Below are positions 45,250 through 55,347 of a stretch of 64,000 nucleotides of DNA, piece after piece. Both the position numbers and the translations under genes were made by a program. The stretch is from JAJFUE01 sp041687335. Its GTDB lineage: Bacteria > Sumerlaeota > Sumerlaeia > MVZB01. Where the stretch lies: positions 1 through 64,000 of the forward strand of contig JAWLCE010000017.1 in NCBI GenBank assembly GCA_041687335.1, in the 5' to 3' direction. A model generated the notes under the pieces. It was not told where the DNA came from. It saw nothing but the letters and a program-made list of their open reading frames with translations, and made no database searches. Numbering within the stretch: the first letter of the stretch is position 1; each line of letters starts with the position of its first letter.

Positions 45250-46503
45250 ATGAATCTGCCGACCCTGCCCGCCGCGGGCGAGCACTTCCCGACCCTCGCC
45301 AGCGACGCCGCCTGGTGCTGGTTCGCCGATCCGCGCGCGGTCTACTTCGAGGGCCGCCACCGGCGCACCTATGTCGGCTGGGTCGACTTCGCTTGGGGGG
45401 CGATCCACCTTGCCTCCTACGACCATAACAGCGGCCAGGTTCTCCATCATTACCTGCGCGACCTGGAACGCGACGACCATGCCAATCCGGCGCTGCACAT
45501 GCTGCCCGACGGCCGGCTGATGGTCCTCTACGCCCCGCACCACGGCGGCGCCATGTATTACCGCGTCAGTGAGCAGCCCGAGGATATCTGCACCTGGGGG
45601 CCCGAGCGCACGATCCCGGTCAATACCCCCGGCGGCCACGGCTTCACCTATCCCAACCCAGCCCAGCTTTCCGCCGAGAATCATAAGCTCTACCTCTTCT
45701 GGCGCGGCGGCAATTGGAGCCCCACCTTCGCCACCAGCGAGGACAACGGCCAGAGCTGGTCCGAGGCCCGCAATATTTTCCTCGTCCCCGGCGTGCGCCC
45801 CTATTCCAAGTACGCCGGCAACGGCATCGACACGATCCACATGGCCTTCACCGACGCCCACCCCAACCAGCGCCCCGACAACAGCATTTACTACGTCAAG
45901 TATCGCGACGGGGCGCTCTGGCGCGCCGACGGCACGCGCATCCGCGCGCTGGACGAGGCGCCCGTCACCCCCGCCGACGTCGATCTGATCTATGACGCCC
46001 GGGCGCGCGGCGCGCGCGGCTGGATCTGGGACGTGGCCGGCGACGCCGCCGGCCACCCGGTGCTGGTCTACGCCACGATCCCCGACCAGCTCGATCACCG
46101 CTACCGTTACGCGCGCTGGGACGGCGCCCGCTGGCTCGACCACGAAATCACCGCCGCCGGCCGCAATATCGATGGCGACACCGAACCCGAATACAGCGGC
46201 GGCATCTATCTGGATCACGAAGACGTGAACGTCGTCTACCTCTCGCGCCAGGCCGGCCCCGGCGGCCCGTTCGAGATTGAGCGCTGGGAGACCACCGACC
46301 TGGGCGCCAGCTGGCAGTCCACGCCGATCACGCGCGGCTCGAGCGGCAAGAACGTGCGCCCCTTCGTGCCACGCGGCCGCCGCGCCGGCGAGCTCGAGCT
46401 ATTCTGGATGAACGGCGTCTATGATCACTGGACCGAGTATGCCACCTCGATCCGCATGTGGCCGGCGAACAAATGGACACCCCCGACCCGGCCCTTCATG
46501 TGA
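45250..46503 (+). CDS. BNR_4 repeat-containing protein (possible polysaccharide lyase)
   Basis: 417 aa without a signal peptide. Sequence hallmarks of the BNR_4 family: YVGWVDFAWGAIHLASYDHNS near the start, DDHANPALHMLPDGRLMVLYAPHH, FTYPNPAQL, FWRGGNWSPTFATSEDNGQSW and the IHMAFTDAHP motif. These form a seven-bladed propeller. BNR_4 proteins include ulvan lyases and many uncharacterised sugar-active proteins. H and Y residues in the HHGG and HP motifs could be catalytic. Lack of an export signal suggests intracellular action or an unusual route. GGAGG precedes the ATG at 45250. Confidence 0.75.
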   Translation: MNLPTLPAAGEHFPTLASDAAWCWFADPRAVYFEGRHRRTYVGWVDFAWGAIHLASYDHNSGQVLHHYLRDLERDDHANPALHMLPDGRLMVLYAPHHGGAMYYRVSEQPEDICTWGPERTIPVNTPGGHGFTYPNPAQLSAENHKLYLFWRGGNWSPTFATSEDNGQSWSEARNIFLVPGVRPYSKYAGNGIDTIHMAFTDAHPNQRPDNSIYYVKYRDGALWRADGTRIRALDEAPVTPADVDLIYDARARGARGWIWDVAGDAAGHPVLVYATIPDQLDHRYRYARWDGARWLDHEITAAGRNIDGDTEPEYSGGIYLDHEDVNVVYLSRQAGPGGPFEIERWETTDLGASWQSTPITRGSSGKNVRPFVPRGRRAGELELFWMNGVYDHWTEYATSIRMWPANKWTPPTRPFM

Positions 46504-46539
46504 CACCCGGGGTGGTCCGGCTGCTGCATTCGGCAAAAA

Positions 46540-48174
46540 TCACTCCGCCGCCATCGTCACCCCCAGGCATGCCATGACTTCCTCGCGCGTGACGTCGTCG
46601 TAGACCCCGACCCGGCCGATCGCCTCGGGCAGCACGAAGCGGATGCGGCCGTCCCGCACCTTCTTGTCGCTGCCCATCACTTCCCAGTAGCGCTCGGGCG
46701 CAAAGCGCAGCAGGCGCGTCGGCAGCCCCGCGCGTGCCACCAGCGCCTCCACGCGCGTCACGTCGGCCTCGCTCACCAGCCCGCGCATCGCCCCCAGCCG
46801 CATCGCCGCCACCATCCCCATCGCGACCCCCTCGCCGTGGCGGATCGCCTGGTAGCCCGATAGCGCCTCGGCGGCATGGCCGAAGGTGTGGCCGAAATTC
46901 AGGATCGCCCGGCGACCGCTCTCGCGTTCGTCGCCGGCGACGACCTCGGCCTTGATCTCGCAGGAGCGGCGGATCAGCCGTCCCAGCGCCGCGCTGTCGC
47001 CCGCCAGCGCCGGCTCGATCTCGCGCTCCATCGCCACGAACATCGCCTCGTCGGCGATGATGCCGTACTTGATCACCTCGGCCATGCCCGCGCGCAACTC
47101 GGCGGCCGGCAGCGTCGAAAGGAAGTCCAGCTCGATCCCGACGTAGGTCGGCTGCCAGAACGCCCCGATCAGGTTCTTGCCCGCGGGATGATTGACCCCC
47201 GTCTTGCCGCCGACGCTGGAGTCGACCATCGCCAGCAGCGTCGTCGGCAACTGGATGAAGGACACCCCCCGCATGAAGCCCGCCGCGGCGAAGCCGGCGA
47301 TGTCGCCGACGATGCCCCCACCCAGCGCCACGATCCCGCTCTGGCGCGTGTGGCGCGCCTCCAGCAGGTGGTCCCAGATCATCGAGACCGTTGCCAGCGT
47401 CTTGTGGTCCTCGCCGGGGGGAATTTCGCAGACGCTCACCCGCAGCCCCGCCGCCTCGAGCGACTCGACCACCGGCGCGCCCCACAGCCGCCTGATTTCA
47501 GCATTGGTCACCACCGCCACCGCGCGCGGCCTGAAGACCTCGCCCAGCGCCGCCCCCAGCCCGCCGATCCAGCCTTGGCCGATGCGGATCGGGTAGGAGC
47601 GCTCGCCCAGCTCGACGCGCACTTCGGCCGGCGTCCCGGGGTCCTCCATCGTTTGCTGAATCAAATCCATGATTTGCTCCACGACCTGATTGTGAGTAAG
47701 CCCATCGGTCGCAACGCGCCGGCGGATGCGGCCATAGGCCTCGCGGCGCGCTTCAAGCAGCCGCTGGATGTTGCCCTGGGGATCGGGCCCCTGCAGCAGC
47801 GGGCGGTGCGAGTGGCGCCGCGTGCGCTCGTAGATCGTCTCGGGGCTCGCCTCGAGCAGCACGACCAGTCCCGCCCGCTCCAGCGCGCGCAGGTTCTCCT
47901 CGCGCAGCACCATCCCGCCACCGGTGGCGATCACATGGCGCTCCAGCCCCACCAACTCGGCCGCGACGGCTGACTCCAGTTCGCGAAACGCCGGCTCGCC
48001 ATCCTCGGCAAAGATGCGGCTGATCGGCTTGCCGGCGCGCCGCTCCACCATCTCGTCGGTGTCGACCAAGACCCAGCCCAATCGGGCGGCGAGCCGCTGG
48101 CCGATCGTGCTTTTGCCGGTCCCCATGAACCCTGCCAGGACGATATTTCGGGCGTGGTCGGCATGTGGGCTCAT
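46540..48174 (-). CDS. Fused shikimate kinase / 3-dehydroquinate synthase
   Basis: 544 aa. Residues 1-175 are shikimate kinase (AroK): GFMGTGKST at 15-23, DTDEMVERR and TGGGMVL. Residues about 185-540 are 3-dehydroquinate synthase (AroB): GGGIVGDIAGFAAA, PTTLLAMVDSSVGGKTG, NHPAGKN, and the metal-binding E and two H (ELR...EVIKYG, HTFGHA, HGEGVAMG). The two enzymes are steps 5 and 2 of the shikimate pathway. The fusion order AroK-AroB is found in scattered bacterial lineages. All key residues are present, so both activities are likely. Confidence 0.95.
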   Translation of the reverse strand: MSPHADHARNIVLAGFMGTGKSTIGQRLAARLGWVLVDTDEMVERRAGKPISRIFAEDGEPAFRELESAVAAELVGLERHVIATGGGMVLREENLRALERAGLVVLLEASPETIYERTRRHSHRPLLQGPDPQGNIQRLLEARREAYGRIRRRVATDGLTHNQVVEQIMDLIQQTMEDPGTPAEVRVELGERSYPIRIGQGWIGGLGAALGEVFRPRAVAVVTNAEIRRLWGAPVVESLEAAGLRVSVCEIPPGEDHKTLATVSMIWDHLLEARHTRQSGIVALGGGIVGDIAGFAAAGFMRGVSFIQLPTTLLAMVDSSVGGKTGVNHPAGKNLIGAFWQPTYVGIELDFLSTLPAAELRAGMAEVIKYGIIADEAMFVAMEREIEPALAGDSAALGRLIRRSCEIKAEVVAGDERESGRRAILNFGHTFGHAAEALSGYQAIRHGEGVAMGMVAAMRLGAMRGLVSEADVTRVEALVARAGLPTRLLRFAPERYWEVMGSDKKVRDGRIRFVLPEAIGRVGVYDDVTREEVMACLGVTMAAE

Positions 48175-48347
48175 CGGCGGGTCGGTCCTTGGTTGATTTC
48201 GTGCGGCAGGCCGCCCGTCAAGCTAACCATAGTGCGCCGATGATGGGAATGGTTTTGCGGCTGGAAAAAACTACCCCGCCGGCGGCCGTCTTTGCTGAAA
48301 TGAAGCTTCAACCCATTGAACCATTTCGATCCATGGAGGAAGAACCC

Positions 48348-48851
48348 ATGAAATCAGTTGGCACCGATTCGCTGCGTCGCCGCACCCGTCGGCTGGCGCT
48401 GGTCTGCCTGCTGGCGCTCACCCCAATGCTGGTTGGCTGCTATGGCACCTTCCCGGCCACCCGCACCGTCTACAACTTCAATGGCGAGGTCCACCCCAAT
48501 CGTGTCGTGCAGTCGGTGGTGATGTGGGGCCTGCTCATCCTGCCGGTCTACGAAATCGCCACCCTGGTGGACGTCTTCGGCTTCAACATCATTGAAAGCT
48601 GGACCGGCCGGACCCGCACCCTGAGCGCGGCGGCCGATGGCCACGAGATGAAAATCGAGCCGGTCAACGAATCCGAGGCCGTGCTGTCTTACTTCATCGA
48701 TGGCCGGCTGGCTGACCAGGCCCGCATCGTGCGCCTGAGCCCGACCAGCTTTCAGCTCTACGCGACCGACGGCCGCCTCTGCGGCCACATGCAGCTGACC
48801 GACGGCAAGCTCACCGTGACCGACGAGACCGGCCGACCGCTCAATCTGTAG
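48348..48851 (+). CDS. DUF3332-type lipoprotein
   Basis: 167 aa. Signal peptide ending in lipobox LVGC (about residues 29-32). The following GTFPATRTVYNFNG, then LPVYEIATLVDVFGFNIIESWTG, is the signature of DUF3332 lipoproteins. Their function is unknown; they are usually small envelope proteins with two hydrophobic hairpins. GGAGGA at 48335-48340 supports the ATG at 48348. Lies alone between divergent aroKB and the convergent glycosyltransferase gene. Confidence 0.8.
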   Translation: MKSVGTDSLRRRTRRLALVCLLALTPMLVGCYGTFPATRTVYNFNGEVHPNRVVQSVVMWGLLILPVYEIATLVDVFGFNIIESWTGRTRTLSAAADGHEMKIEPVNESEAVLSYFIDGRLADQARIVRLSPTSFQLYATDGRLCGHMQLTDGKLTVTDETGRPLNL

Positions 48852-48905
48852 GTCCACCCGGTGGCGCTCCGGCCGCGGCGACGTCCGGAGCGCCATCTTT
48901 TCTCA

Positions 48906-49646
48906 TTAAAACCGGTTCTTGAGCAGGATCCGCACCGCCGTGATGAAGTCGCGCCAACCGATCTTCTTGCCTTCCTCCACCGTGCGTGCCTCGAAGCTGA
49001 CCGGCAGCTCCACGATCGGCACCCCCAGCCGCAGCACCTTGGCGGTCACCTCGGGGCAGAACTCGAAGCGCCGGCATTCCAGCTCGATGGCATCGATCAC
49101 GTCGCGGCGAAAAATCTTATAGGCCGTCGCCTCGTCGGTGATCCGTTGGCCATAAAGCAGGCTGACCAGCAGGGCGAGGATGTGGTTGGCGACTCGGTTG
49201 GGCAACCGCATGCGCTTGATGGAGCCGGTAAAGCGCGAACCGAAGACCACCAGCGCCCGGCCCGCCACGATCGGCTCGAGCAGGCGCGGCAGCTCCTCGG
49301 GCTGGTATTCCAAATCCGCATCCTGGATCAGCACGATCTGGCCCTCGACCCGCCGCAACCCCGTTCGGATCGCATAGCCCTTGCCCTCGTTTTGGGCATG
49401 GCGCTCAACCACGGTGTCGGCGCGCCCGGCCTCCTTCTCCAGCAGCAGCTCATAGGTGCCGTCCACCGAATGGTCGTCCACGAGGATCAATTGCTTGCGG
49501 AAGGGCAGCGCCCGCACCCGCGCCAGCACCCGTTCGATCAACCCCCGTTCGTTATAGATCGGGATGATGATCGAAACGAGCGGATCGTCCAGCGGCGTGG
49601 GTGGCCCAAAGCGGCGATCGATGGCGGGCCGGGTGAAAAGTCTCAT
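48906..49646 (-). CDS. Family 2 glycosyltransferase (dolichol-phosphate-mannose-synthase-like)
   Basis: 246 aa. GT-A fold: VSIIIPIYNERG (about 23-34), LVDDHSVDGT (about 53-62), NEGKGYAIRTGL, then DADLEYQPEE (DxD-like) and the GSRF(x)n motif. This is the DPM1-like group that adds sugar to a polyprenyl phosphate. No C-terminal membrane helices are seen, so it acts at the cytosolic membrane face. The ATG at 49646 (AGGGAATTC upstream) is chosen over a longer frame with an unlikely cysteine-rich start. Confidence 0.85.
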   Translation of the reverse strand: MRLFTRPAIDRRFGPPTPLDDPLVSIIIPIYNERGLIERVLARVRALPFRKQLILVDDHSVDGTYELLLEKEAGRADTVVERHAQNEGKGYAIRTGLRRVEGQIVLIQDADLEYQPEELPRLLEPIVAGRALVVFGSRFTGSIKRMRLPNRVANHILALLVSLLYGQRITDEATAYKIFRRDVIDAIELECRRFEFCPEVTAKVLRLGVPIVELPVSFEARTVEEGKKIGWRDFITAVRILLKNRF

Positions 49647-49821
49647 GAATTCCCTGCGCATGGCATGATGGCGCAGTTGCACGCAAGTGCAACTGTGATA
49701 AATGATTACGTTTCCGCACACCCCGGCGCAAGCCCAATCGGCGCCCCGCCCTGCCCTCGCCGTGGTTGACGGATCGGATGGGGGGACCTAAAATCGCGGC
49801 TGGACTCTCAAGTCCCGTCAA

Positions 49822-51834
49822 ATGCCTGCCACAGTATCCGCCGTGACCGAACCCGAGCTCCCCACGCCCATCCCGAGCCATCCGAAGGTTGTCCAGCGGC
49901 AGGCCATTTTCATGCGTCTGTTGCGCATGCTGATGCCGTGGCGACGCTGGATCATCCTCAGCAACCTGCTGATCCTGCTCAGTTCTTTCTTTGCCGTTTT
50001 TTCGCTGCTGGCGATCCTGCCGATCCTGCAGTTGGTGTTTTCCCCCCCCGGCGCCGATGGCAGCGGCGATGGCATGACCCTCTTGCAGGCCGAACCGACC
50101 GCGCCGGAGGTGGCTGCACCCTCCGCCCTTGAGCCGGCCGGCTTCTTTGGCCGCCTGCAAGCCTCCTATCGCCAAAAACGCGACGCGATCAAAAGTTTCG
50201 CCTTCGAGGGCGTCCGCCGCGACCCCGTCCGCACCGTCTACTGGATCTGCCTGATCTTCGGACTGGCCACGCTGGTGCGGCTAGGGCTCGATTACGCCTC
50301 CAAGGTCTGCATCATCCATATCCAGACCCAGTTTCAGCGGCGGCTGACGGCCGATCTATACCGCCACCTGCTCAACCACGACTTGGCCTTCTTCCAGTGG
50401 TACCCGCCGGGGGCGCTGATGAACCGCGTCTACAACGACATCGCCAAGTTCAGTCAGGCGATCGAGCTGACCTATGGCACCCGCGTGCGCCAGCCCATCA
50501 CGCTGCTGTTCCTGACGATCCTGCTGTTCATGATCCACGCCCCCCTGGCGGCGCTGGTGCTGGTCTCGGTGCCGCTGCTGCTGGTGCCGACGCTGTTGAT
50601 CGCTCGCACGATCCGCGAAATCTCAAAGCACGAGACCGATGACGACTCCAGCGTGATGGAGCTGATGCAGGAACAACTCAGCGGCATCGGCCTGATCAAG
50701 ACCCACGGCGCCGAGCAGCACCAAGCCCGGCGCTTCGATGCCGCCAACGACGCCATGTTCGAGCGCCGCCGCCGGCGCACGCTGCTGACCTCGCTCGCCG
50801 ACCCGGTGATGGAGAGCCTGACCACGCTGGGCCTGATCCTGATCATCGTGCTGGGGGTGGCGGCGGTCCTGCGGCTGCATTGGATCGAGGGCGAGGTTTA
50901 CCTGTTCTTCCTGATCGTGCTGAGCCGCTTCTACAAGCCGCTCAAGGAGCTGTTCAATGTCAACGTCCAGCTTCAGCGGCCGTTGATGAGCATCCAGACG
51001 GTCTTCAAGCTGCTCGACATCGCCCCCAAGGTGGTCGAGGACCCGGCGGCCGTGCCTTGGCCGGCGGACTGGCAGCGCATCGAGTTCCAGAAGGTCTGGT
51101 TCCGCTACAGCAAGCGCCGGCAGAAGGTCAACGTCCTGCGCGACATCAACCTGACGATCGAGCGCGGCCGCTCGCTGGCCCTGGTCGGCCACAACGGCAG
51201 CGGCAAAACCACCCTGGGGGCGCTGCTGGGACGACTCTACGATCCGATCGGCGGCCGGATTACGGTGGACGGGATCGATCTGCGCCAAATTCGACGCGCC
51301 GAGCTGCGTCGCCAGATCGGCATCGTCCAGCAGCACGCCCTGCTGTTCGACCTGACCGTCGCCGAGAACATCGCCTTCGGCATCGACCTCGACCAGATCG
51401 ACCTCGAGCGCGTGCGCTGGGCGGCGGAGGCGGCCGGCGCGGCCGCGTTCATCGACCTGCTGCCCCAGGGCCTCCAGTCCGTCGTCGGCCCCTGCGGCAA
51501 GCGGCTGTCGGGCGGGCAGCGCCAGCTGATCGCGCTGGCGCGGGTCTTCTACCACGATTGCGCCATCATCATCTTCGACGAGCCGACCACCGGCCTCGAT
51601 ATTCATGCCGAGGCCAACATCATGCGCGCGCTGCAGTCGCTCCGCGGTGAGCGCACCGTCATCATGATCACCCACAATCTGGAGCACACCCGCGGCTTCG
51701 ACCGGATTGTGCTCATGCGTGGCGGCGAGATCGTCCAGGATGGCCCGCCCGATCAAATTCGGCTGGAACTGCTGCGCGAGGGGTTGCAGACCGCCGCCAG
51801 CGTGCCAGTCCAGCCCGAGGAGACGACGGCATGA
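49822..51834 (+). CDS. MsbA-type ABC transporter (fused TMD-NBD)
   Basis: 670 aa half-transporter. Membrane domain at about 25-410 with six helices and an N-terminal loop insertion (about 85-120, between helices 1 and 2, longer than in MsbA). ATPase domain at about 425-665: Walker A GHNGSGKTT near 455, signature LSGGQRQ near 560, Walker B IIIFDEPTTGLD and H-loop ITHN. Exports lipid-A core, lipid-linked oligosaccharide or a similar amphiphile. Its stop overlaps the methyltransferase start (ATGA), so the two may process the same glycolipid. Confidence 0.88.
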   Translation: MPATVSAVTEPELPTPIPSHPKVVQRQAIFMRLLRMLMPWRRWIILSNLLILLSSFFAVFSLLAILPILQLVFSPPGADGSGDGMTLLQAEPTAPEVAAPSALEPAGFFGRLQASYRQKRDAIKSFAFEGVRRDPVRTVYWICLIFGLATLVRLGLDYASKVCIIHIQTQFQRRLTADLYRHLLNHDLAFFQWYPPGALMNRVYNDIAKFSQAIELTYGTRVRQPITLLFLTILLFMIHAPLAALVLVSVPLLLVPTLLIARTIREISKHETDDDSSVMELMQEQLSGIGLIKTHGAEQHQARRFDAANDAMFERRRRRTLLTSLADPVMESLTTLGLILIIVLGVAAVLRLHWIEGEVYLFFLIVLSRFYKPLKELFNVNVQLQRPLMSIQTVFKLLDIAPKVVEDPAAVPWPADWQRIEFQKVWFRYSKRRQKVNVLRDINLTIERGRSLALVGHNGSGKTTLGALLGRLYDPIGGRITVDGIDLRQIRRAELRRQIGIVQQHALLFDLTVAENIAFGIDLDQIDLERVRWAAEAAGAAAFIDLLPQGLQSVVGPCGKRLSGGQRQLIALARVFYHDCAIIIFDEPTTGLDIHAEANIMRALQSLRGERTVIMITHNLEHTRGFDRIVLMRGGEIVQDGPPDQIRLELLREGLQTAASVPVQPEETTA

Positions 51835-53045
51835 CCGAAACCGGCGCCGATGCCGCCGCCCGGCTGCGGCCCACCGCACCGCTGCCCGACGCCAAGTGGC
51901 TCGTGCCGGTCCGCCCCGCCCCCGCCGACGGCCTGATCGACGCGATGCTGCGCGGCGCCCTGCACTGCCTCAAGCAAGGCGATGATTCCGCCGCGGCCAA
52001 CCTGCTGGAGGCGGTGCTGGAGCGGCCTACTCGCAATCGCTGGATCTACCATGCCCTCGCCCACCTGCACCTGGCCTGCCTCAAGTCAGATCAGGACCAG
52101 CCCCAGCCCGTCCACCTCGAGGCCGCCCTGCGGCTGAACTTCTGGCTGCCGGCGGCGCTGGAGCGTTGCGCGCGCCATCAGCCCGAGCTGGGCACCCGCC
52201 TGCTGGCCGAGCTGACCGGCTTGGAGGGGCTCGCCTTCGCCGATTACGTCGCGGTCATGCAGACGGGGTTGTGGAAGGACCTGGTGCCCTTCCGCGCCGA
52301 CGATGACTCCTTTCGCGGCCGCTCAATCCTCGATTTCGGCGCGCGCACCGGCTTTCACGGCCTCGCCTTTCTGGCCGCCGGCGCCGCCCGTTACGCGGCC
52401 TACGATAAACACTCGCGCAGCTTCCACTTCGACTACGTCAAGAACCACATGGCCGACGAGCACGACTTCACCCATCTGGGCTTCACGATGGCGCAGCTGG
52501 CCGAGCGTCATCCCCGGCGCTTCGAGCTGATCTGCGCCAAGAAGTTCACCCCGCCGCGCCGCCGCTTCGACCTGATCTGCCTGTTCTCGGTCAGCGAGCA
52601 CCTGCGGCGCCCCGACAAGGTCTTCCGCGCCCTCGTCCCCTGTCTGGCGCGGCGGGGGCGCCTGCTGATCAGCCACCATAACTTCTTCTGTTGGAACGGC
52701 CACCACGGCGAACCGCGCTCGGTGGCGCAGTTGCATCGCATGCAGGCCCAGGGGCAGCCGACCCCGCTGGCCGACTGGAATTTCTTCGACGCCCCGATCG
52801 ACAATACCGAGCTGAATCGGCTGGCCCCCGCCCGGCTGCGCACCCTGCTCGTGCGCCGCTACCACATCCGGCGCTGGGAAACCGAATACACCCGAATCGG
52901 CAAAGGGTTGGAGCGCTTCCACGTCGGCATTGCCCGCCGACACGAGTCGATCGATGCCGAGGACCTGCTGACGCAGAACATCCTGATCGAACTGGAACAC
53001 AAGCCCTGGCGGCGCTGGCTGTATGCCCTCGCCCGCGTCGGCTGA
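51831..53045 (+). CDS. SAM-dependent methyltransferase-like protein with helical N-terminal region
   Basis: 404 aa. Residues about 35-150 are helical and TPR-like. Residues about 160-270 form a class I methyltransferase core: SILDFGARTGFHGLAFLAAG (motif I), AAYDKHS (acidic loop) and FDLICLFSVSEHLRRPDKV (post II). The C-terminal part has a cluster of aromatic and histidine residues (SHHNFFCWNGHHGEP). Coupled by ATGA to the ABC exporter; probably methylates or modifies a surface glycan. Substrate unknown. Confidence 0.7.
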   Translation: MTETGADAAARLRPTAPLPDAKWLVPVRPAPADGLIDAMLRGALHCLKQGDDSAAANLLEAVLERPTRNRWIYHALAHLHLACLKSDQDQPQPVHLEAALRLNFWLPAALERCARHQPELGTRLLAELTGLEGLAFADYVAVMQTGLWKDLVPFRADDDSFRGRSILDFGARTGFHGLAFLAAGAARYAAYDKHSRSFHFDYVKNHMADEHDFTHLGFTMAQLAERHPRRFELICAKKFTPPRRRFDLICLFSVSEHLRRPDKVFRALVPCLARRGRLLISHHNFFCWNGHHGEPRSVAQLHRMQAQGQPTPLADWNFFDAPIDNTELNRLAPARLRTLLVRRYHIRRWETEYTRIGKGLERFHVGIARRHESIDAEDLLTQNILIELEHKPWRRWLYALARVG

Positions 53046-53166
53046 CAAAAATAAACACCCGCTGACAAAAAAGAGTTGACCCGGCCCGGCGCCCCCCCCA
53101 TGATTTCCCCCACCCGCACAGCTCCCAGGCAAGCAATGCGGGCAAGCTTTCGAGGCGAGAAGCGAC

Positions 53167-55338
53167 ATGACGATGCGAATGTTCTCAAAACCGGCGGCGT
53201 GGCTGGCCATCTGGCTGTGGGCTTCGGTCGCCACGGCCAACCTGATCCCCAACGGCGACTTCAACATTCCGGCCAACAAGCCGAATCGCCCTAACTTCTG
53301 GTCCGAATGGATGAATGGCACCACGCCCGAGCCACGCATTCATCAGGCCTACCTGACCTCTGGCGGCATCAACAACTCCGCCTGCATCGAACTGGGCGTC
53401 TCCTACGAAGCCTTTTTGCCCCTCGTCTACGGCACCGATAACTATGCCCGCTACCGGCTAGACAGCGGCAATGCGATTTCCATCAATGCGAACTCCTATT
53501 ACAAATTTTCGATCTATTACCGTACCGAGAATATTTCGACCCACCAGGCCGTTGCCGAGATTGAAATGTTTCGCGATTCCACCCAGCTCGAGTCGATCAT
53601 CCTCGCCCTCAAGCCCAGCTCCACCTGGACCCAGTTCACCCACTATTTCCGGCCGATCCGCGCGAGTGATCGCGGGTTCGGCCAGATGGACACCAATAAA
53701 CTGCGCTTCAAGTTCGGCGCCATCTCGACCTTGGGCAAGGTCCGCTTCGACAACGCCAGCCTCGTTGAGGTCACCAAGGCCGAATACGATGCCAATCACC
53801 CGCTCAAGTTGTTCACGCCCGATCCGCTGACCGCCCGCCGCTCCACACCGCCCATCTTCAGTTCCGCCCCGGGCTACACCGTGCGGCGCGACGCCAAGGG
53901 TGCGTGGTGGATGGTGCGCCCCAACGGCCAGCCCTTCCTCGTGCGCTCGGTCCAATACCCCGAGGTGCTGGCGACAATCAACCCGGCGCTTTACCAGGCG
54001 ATCCCGACCTCGATGAAAACCAGCAGCACGGGGCGGACTAATTCGACTTATCACCAGTCGGTCTATCGGCGGCTGGGCGCCCTGGCCTTCAACGCCGAGG
54101 CGATCTATGACGGCAGCACATCCCTGACCGCCCATCCCTTCGGCCAGTGTCACTTTCACTTCGTGCGCAATGGCGACATCCCGACCGAATATCTGCTCAA
54201 GGACCGCAACGGCAACATCCGGCCCGAGCGCAAGCCGATGCCCGATCCTTATCACCCGCAGTTCCGTAACTGGCTGCGCCAGCAGATTCACGCGACGCTG
54301 GGCGCGCTGCAATATGGCGGCATCGCCCACAAGAGCTTCGCCGGTTACTTCACCGACAACGAGATGGGTGTGGAATTCCTTGACCAGTATATCTGGTCGC
54401 CTGCCTGCGCCGCCGAGTTCAGGGAATTCATCCGCGCCCGCTACAACAACAACATCCAGGCCGTCAACACCGCCTGGTCCTCCAGCTATGCCAGCTTCTC
54501 GATGAGCTCGTTCAACGACATCACCAACAGCACCAACAAGGCCAAGATCGTCATCCACCACCTCAACGACCCGCTCTACAAGGACCTCGACGCCTTCATC
54601 CGCAAGCTGCTCAAGGACTACTACCGCATGGTCTGCGAGCTGATCCGCGAGTATGAGGTCCAGGTGTTCGGCGACTCCAATCATGACGGCCTGGCCAACG
54701 TCAGGCGGCTGATCGCCACCAACCGCTACGACCTGGCCAAGTATCCCAATGGCTGCTCGCCCGAAATGCTGCGCGTGGCCGAGGTGCTCAACGAGTTGCG
54801 CGCGGAGCGTCCCGGCTTCTTCTTCGACATCATCGCCTTCAACAATTATCCGGGCGACGAGCGATACGAAGGCATCCGCAGCAAGGACAACAGCGAGTTC
54901 ATCGAGCGGCTCTCCCAGATCTCGGGGCTGCCGGCGCTCATCTCCGAATTCGGCGTCCACGGCCGCGACTGCGGCTTCCCCACCGGCAGCAACACGCGCA
55001 AGATCAAGGGCTGGTTCTACCGCAGTGTCGAAAACCAGACCGATCGCGGCCTCAGCTATCAGAAAATGATGCTGCAGTGGGCCAGCTCGCCCAACATCAT
55101 CGGCGGCCAGTGGTTCCAGTGGAGCGACATCATGCAGGATGAATGGGGGACGACGGCGTTACCCGTCAACACCGAAAGCCTGACCTACAACGGCCGCAAC
55201 AGCGGCGTGATCAACCAGGCCAACCAGTTCTACACCCCGCTGACCGACAGGATGAAGCAGACCAACCTGATGATCGACAAGGCCTTCGGGACCTCGCTGC
55301 CGCGCGCCGACGCGCCTGACTGGCAACTATTCCAGTAG
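53167..55338 (+). CDS. Secreted clan-A glycoside hydrolase with N-terminal carbohydrate-binding-like domain
   Basis: 723 aa. Signal peptide at 1-24 (cleavage after ATA). Residues about 27-205 form a jelly-roll CBM_4_9-like domain (NLIPNGDFN, FDNASLVE). A TIM-barrel region follows: YFTDNEMG near 393-400 with probable acid/base E399, and LISEFGVHG near 591-599 with probable nucleophile E594. The D-N-E motif is typical of GH42/GH86 (agarase-like) families. Acts outside the cell on a polysaccharide. Exact family unsure. Lower GC than its neighbours, in the window's surface-glycan region. Confidence 0.75.
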   Translation: MTMRMFSKPAAWLAIWLWASVATANLIPNGDFNIPANKPNRPNFWSEWMNGTTPEPRIHQAYLTSGGINNSACIELGVSYEAFLPLVYGTDNYARYRLDSGNAISINANSYYKFSIYYRTENISTHQAVAEIEMFRDSTQLESIILALKPSSTWTQFTHYFRPIRASDRGFGQMDTNKLRFKFGAISTLGKVRFDNASLVEVTKAEYDANHPLKLFTPDPLTARRSTPPIFSSAPGYTVRRDAKGAWWMVRPNGQPFLVRSVQYPEVLATINPALYQAIPTSMKTSSTGRTNSTYHQSVYRRLGALAFNAEAIYDGSTSLTAHPFGQCHFHFVRNGDIPTEYLLKDRNGNIRPERKPMPDPYHPQFRNWLRQQIHATLGALQYGGIAHKSFAGYFTDNEMGVEFLDQYIWSPACAAEFREFIRARYNNNIQAVNTAWSSSYASFSMSSFNDITNSTNKAKIVIHHLNDPLYKDLDAFIRKLLKDYYRMVCELIREYEVQVFGDSNHDGLANVRRLIATNRYDLAKYPNGCSPEMLRVAEVLNELRAERPGFFFDIIAFNNYPGDERYEGIRSKDNSEFIERLSQISGLPALISEFGVHGRDCGFPTGSNTRKIKGWFYRSVENQTDRGLSYQKMMLQWASSPNIIGGQWFQWSDIMQDEWGTTALPVNTESLTYNGRNSGVINQANQFYTPLTDRMKQTNLMIDKAFGTSLPRADAPDWQLFQ

Positions 55339-55347
55339 GTTGGGCGT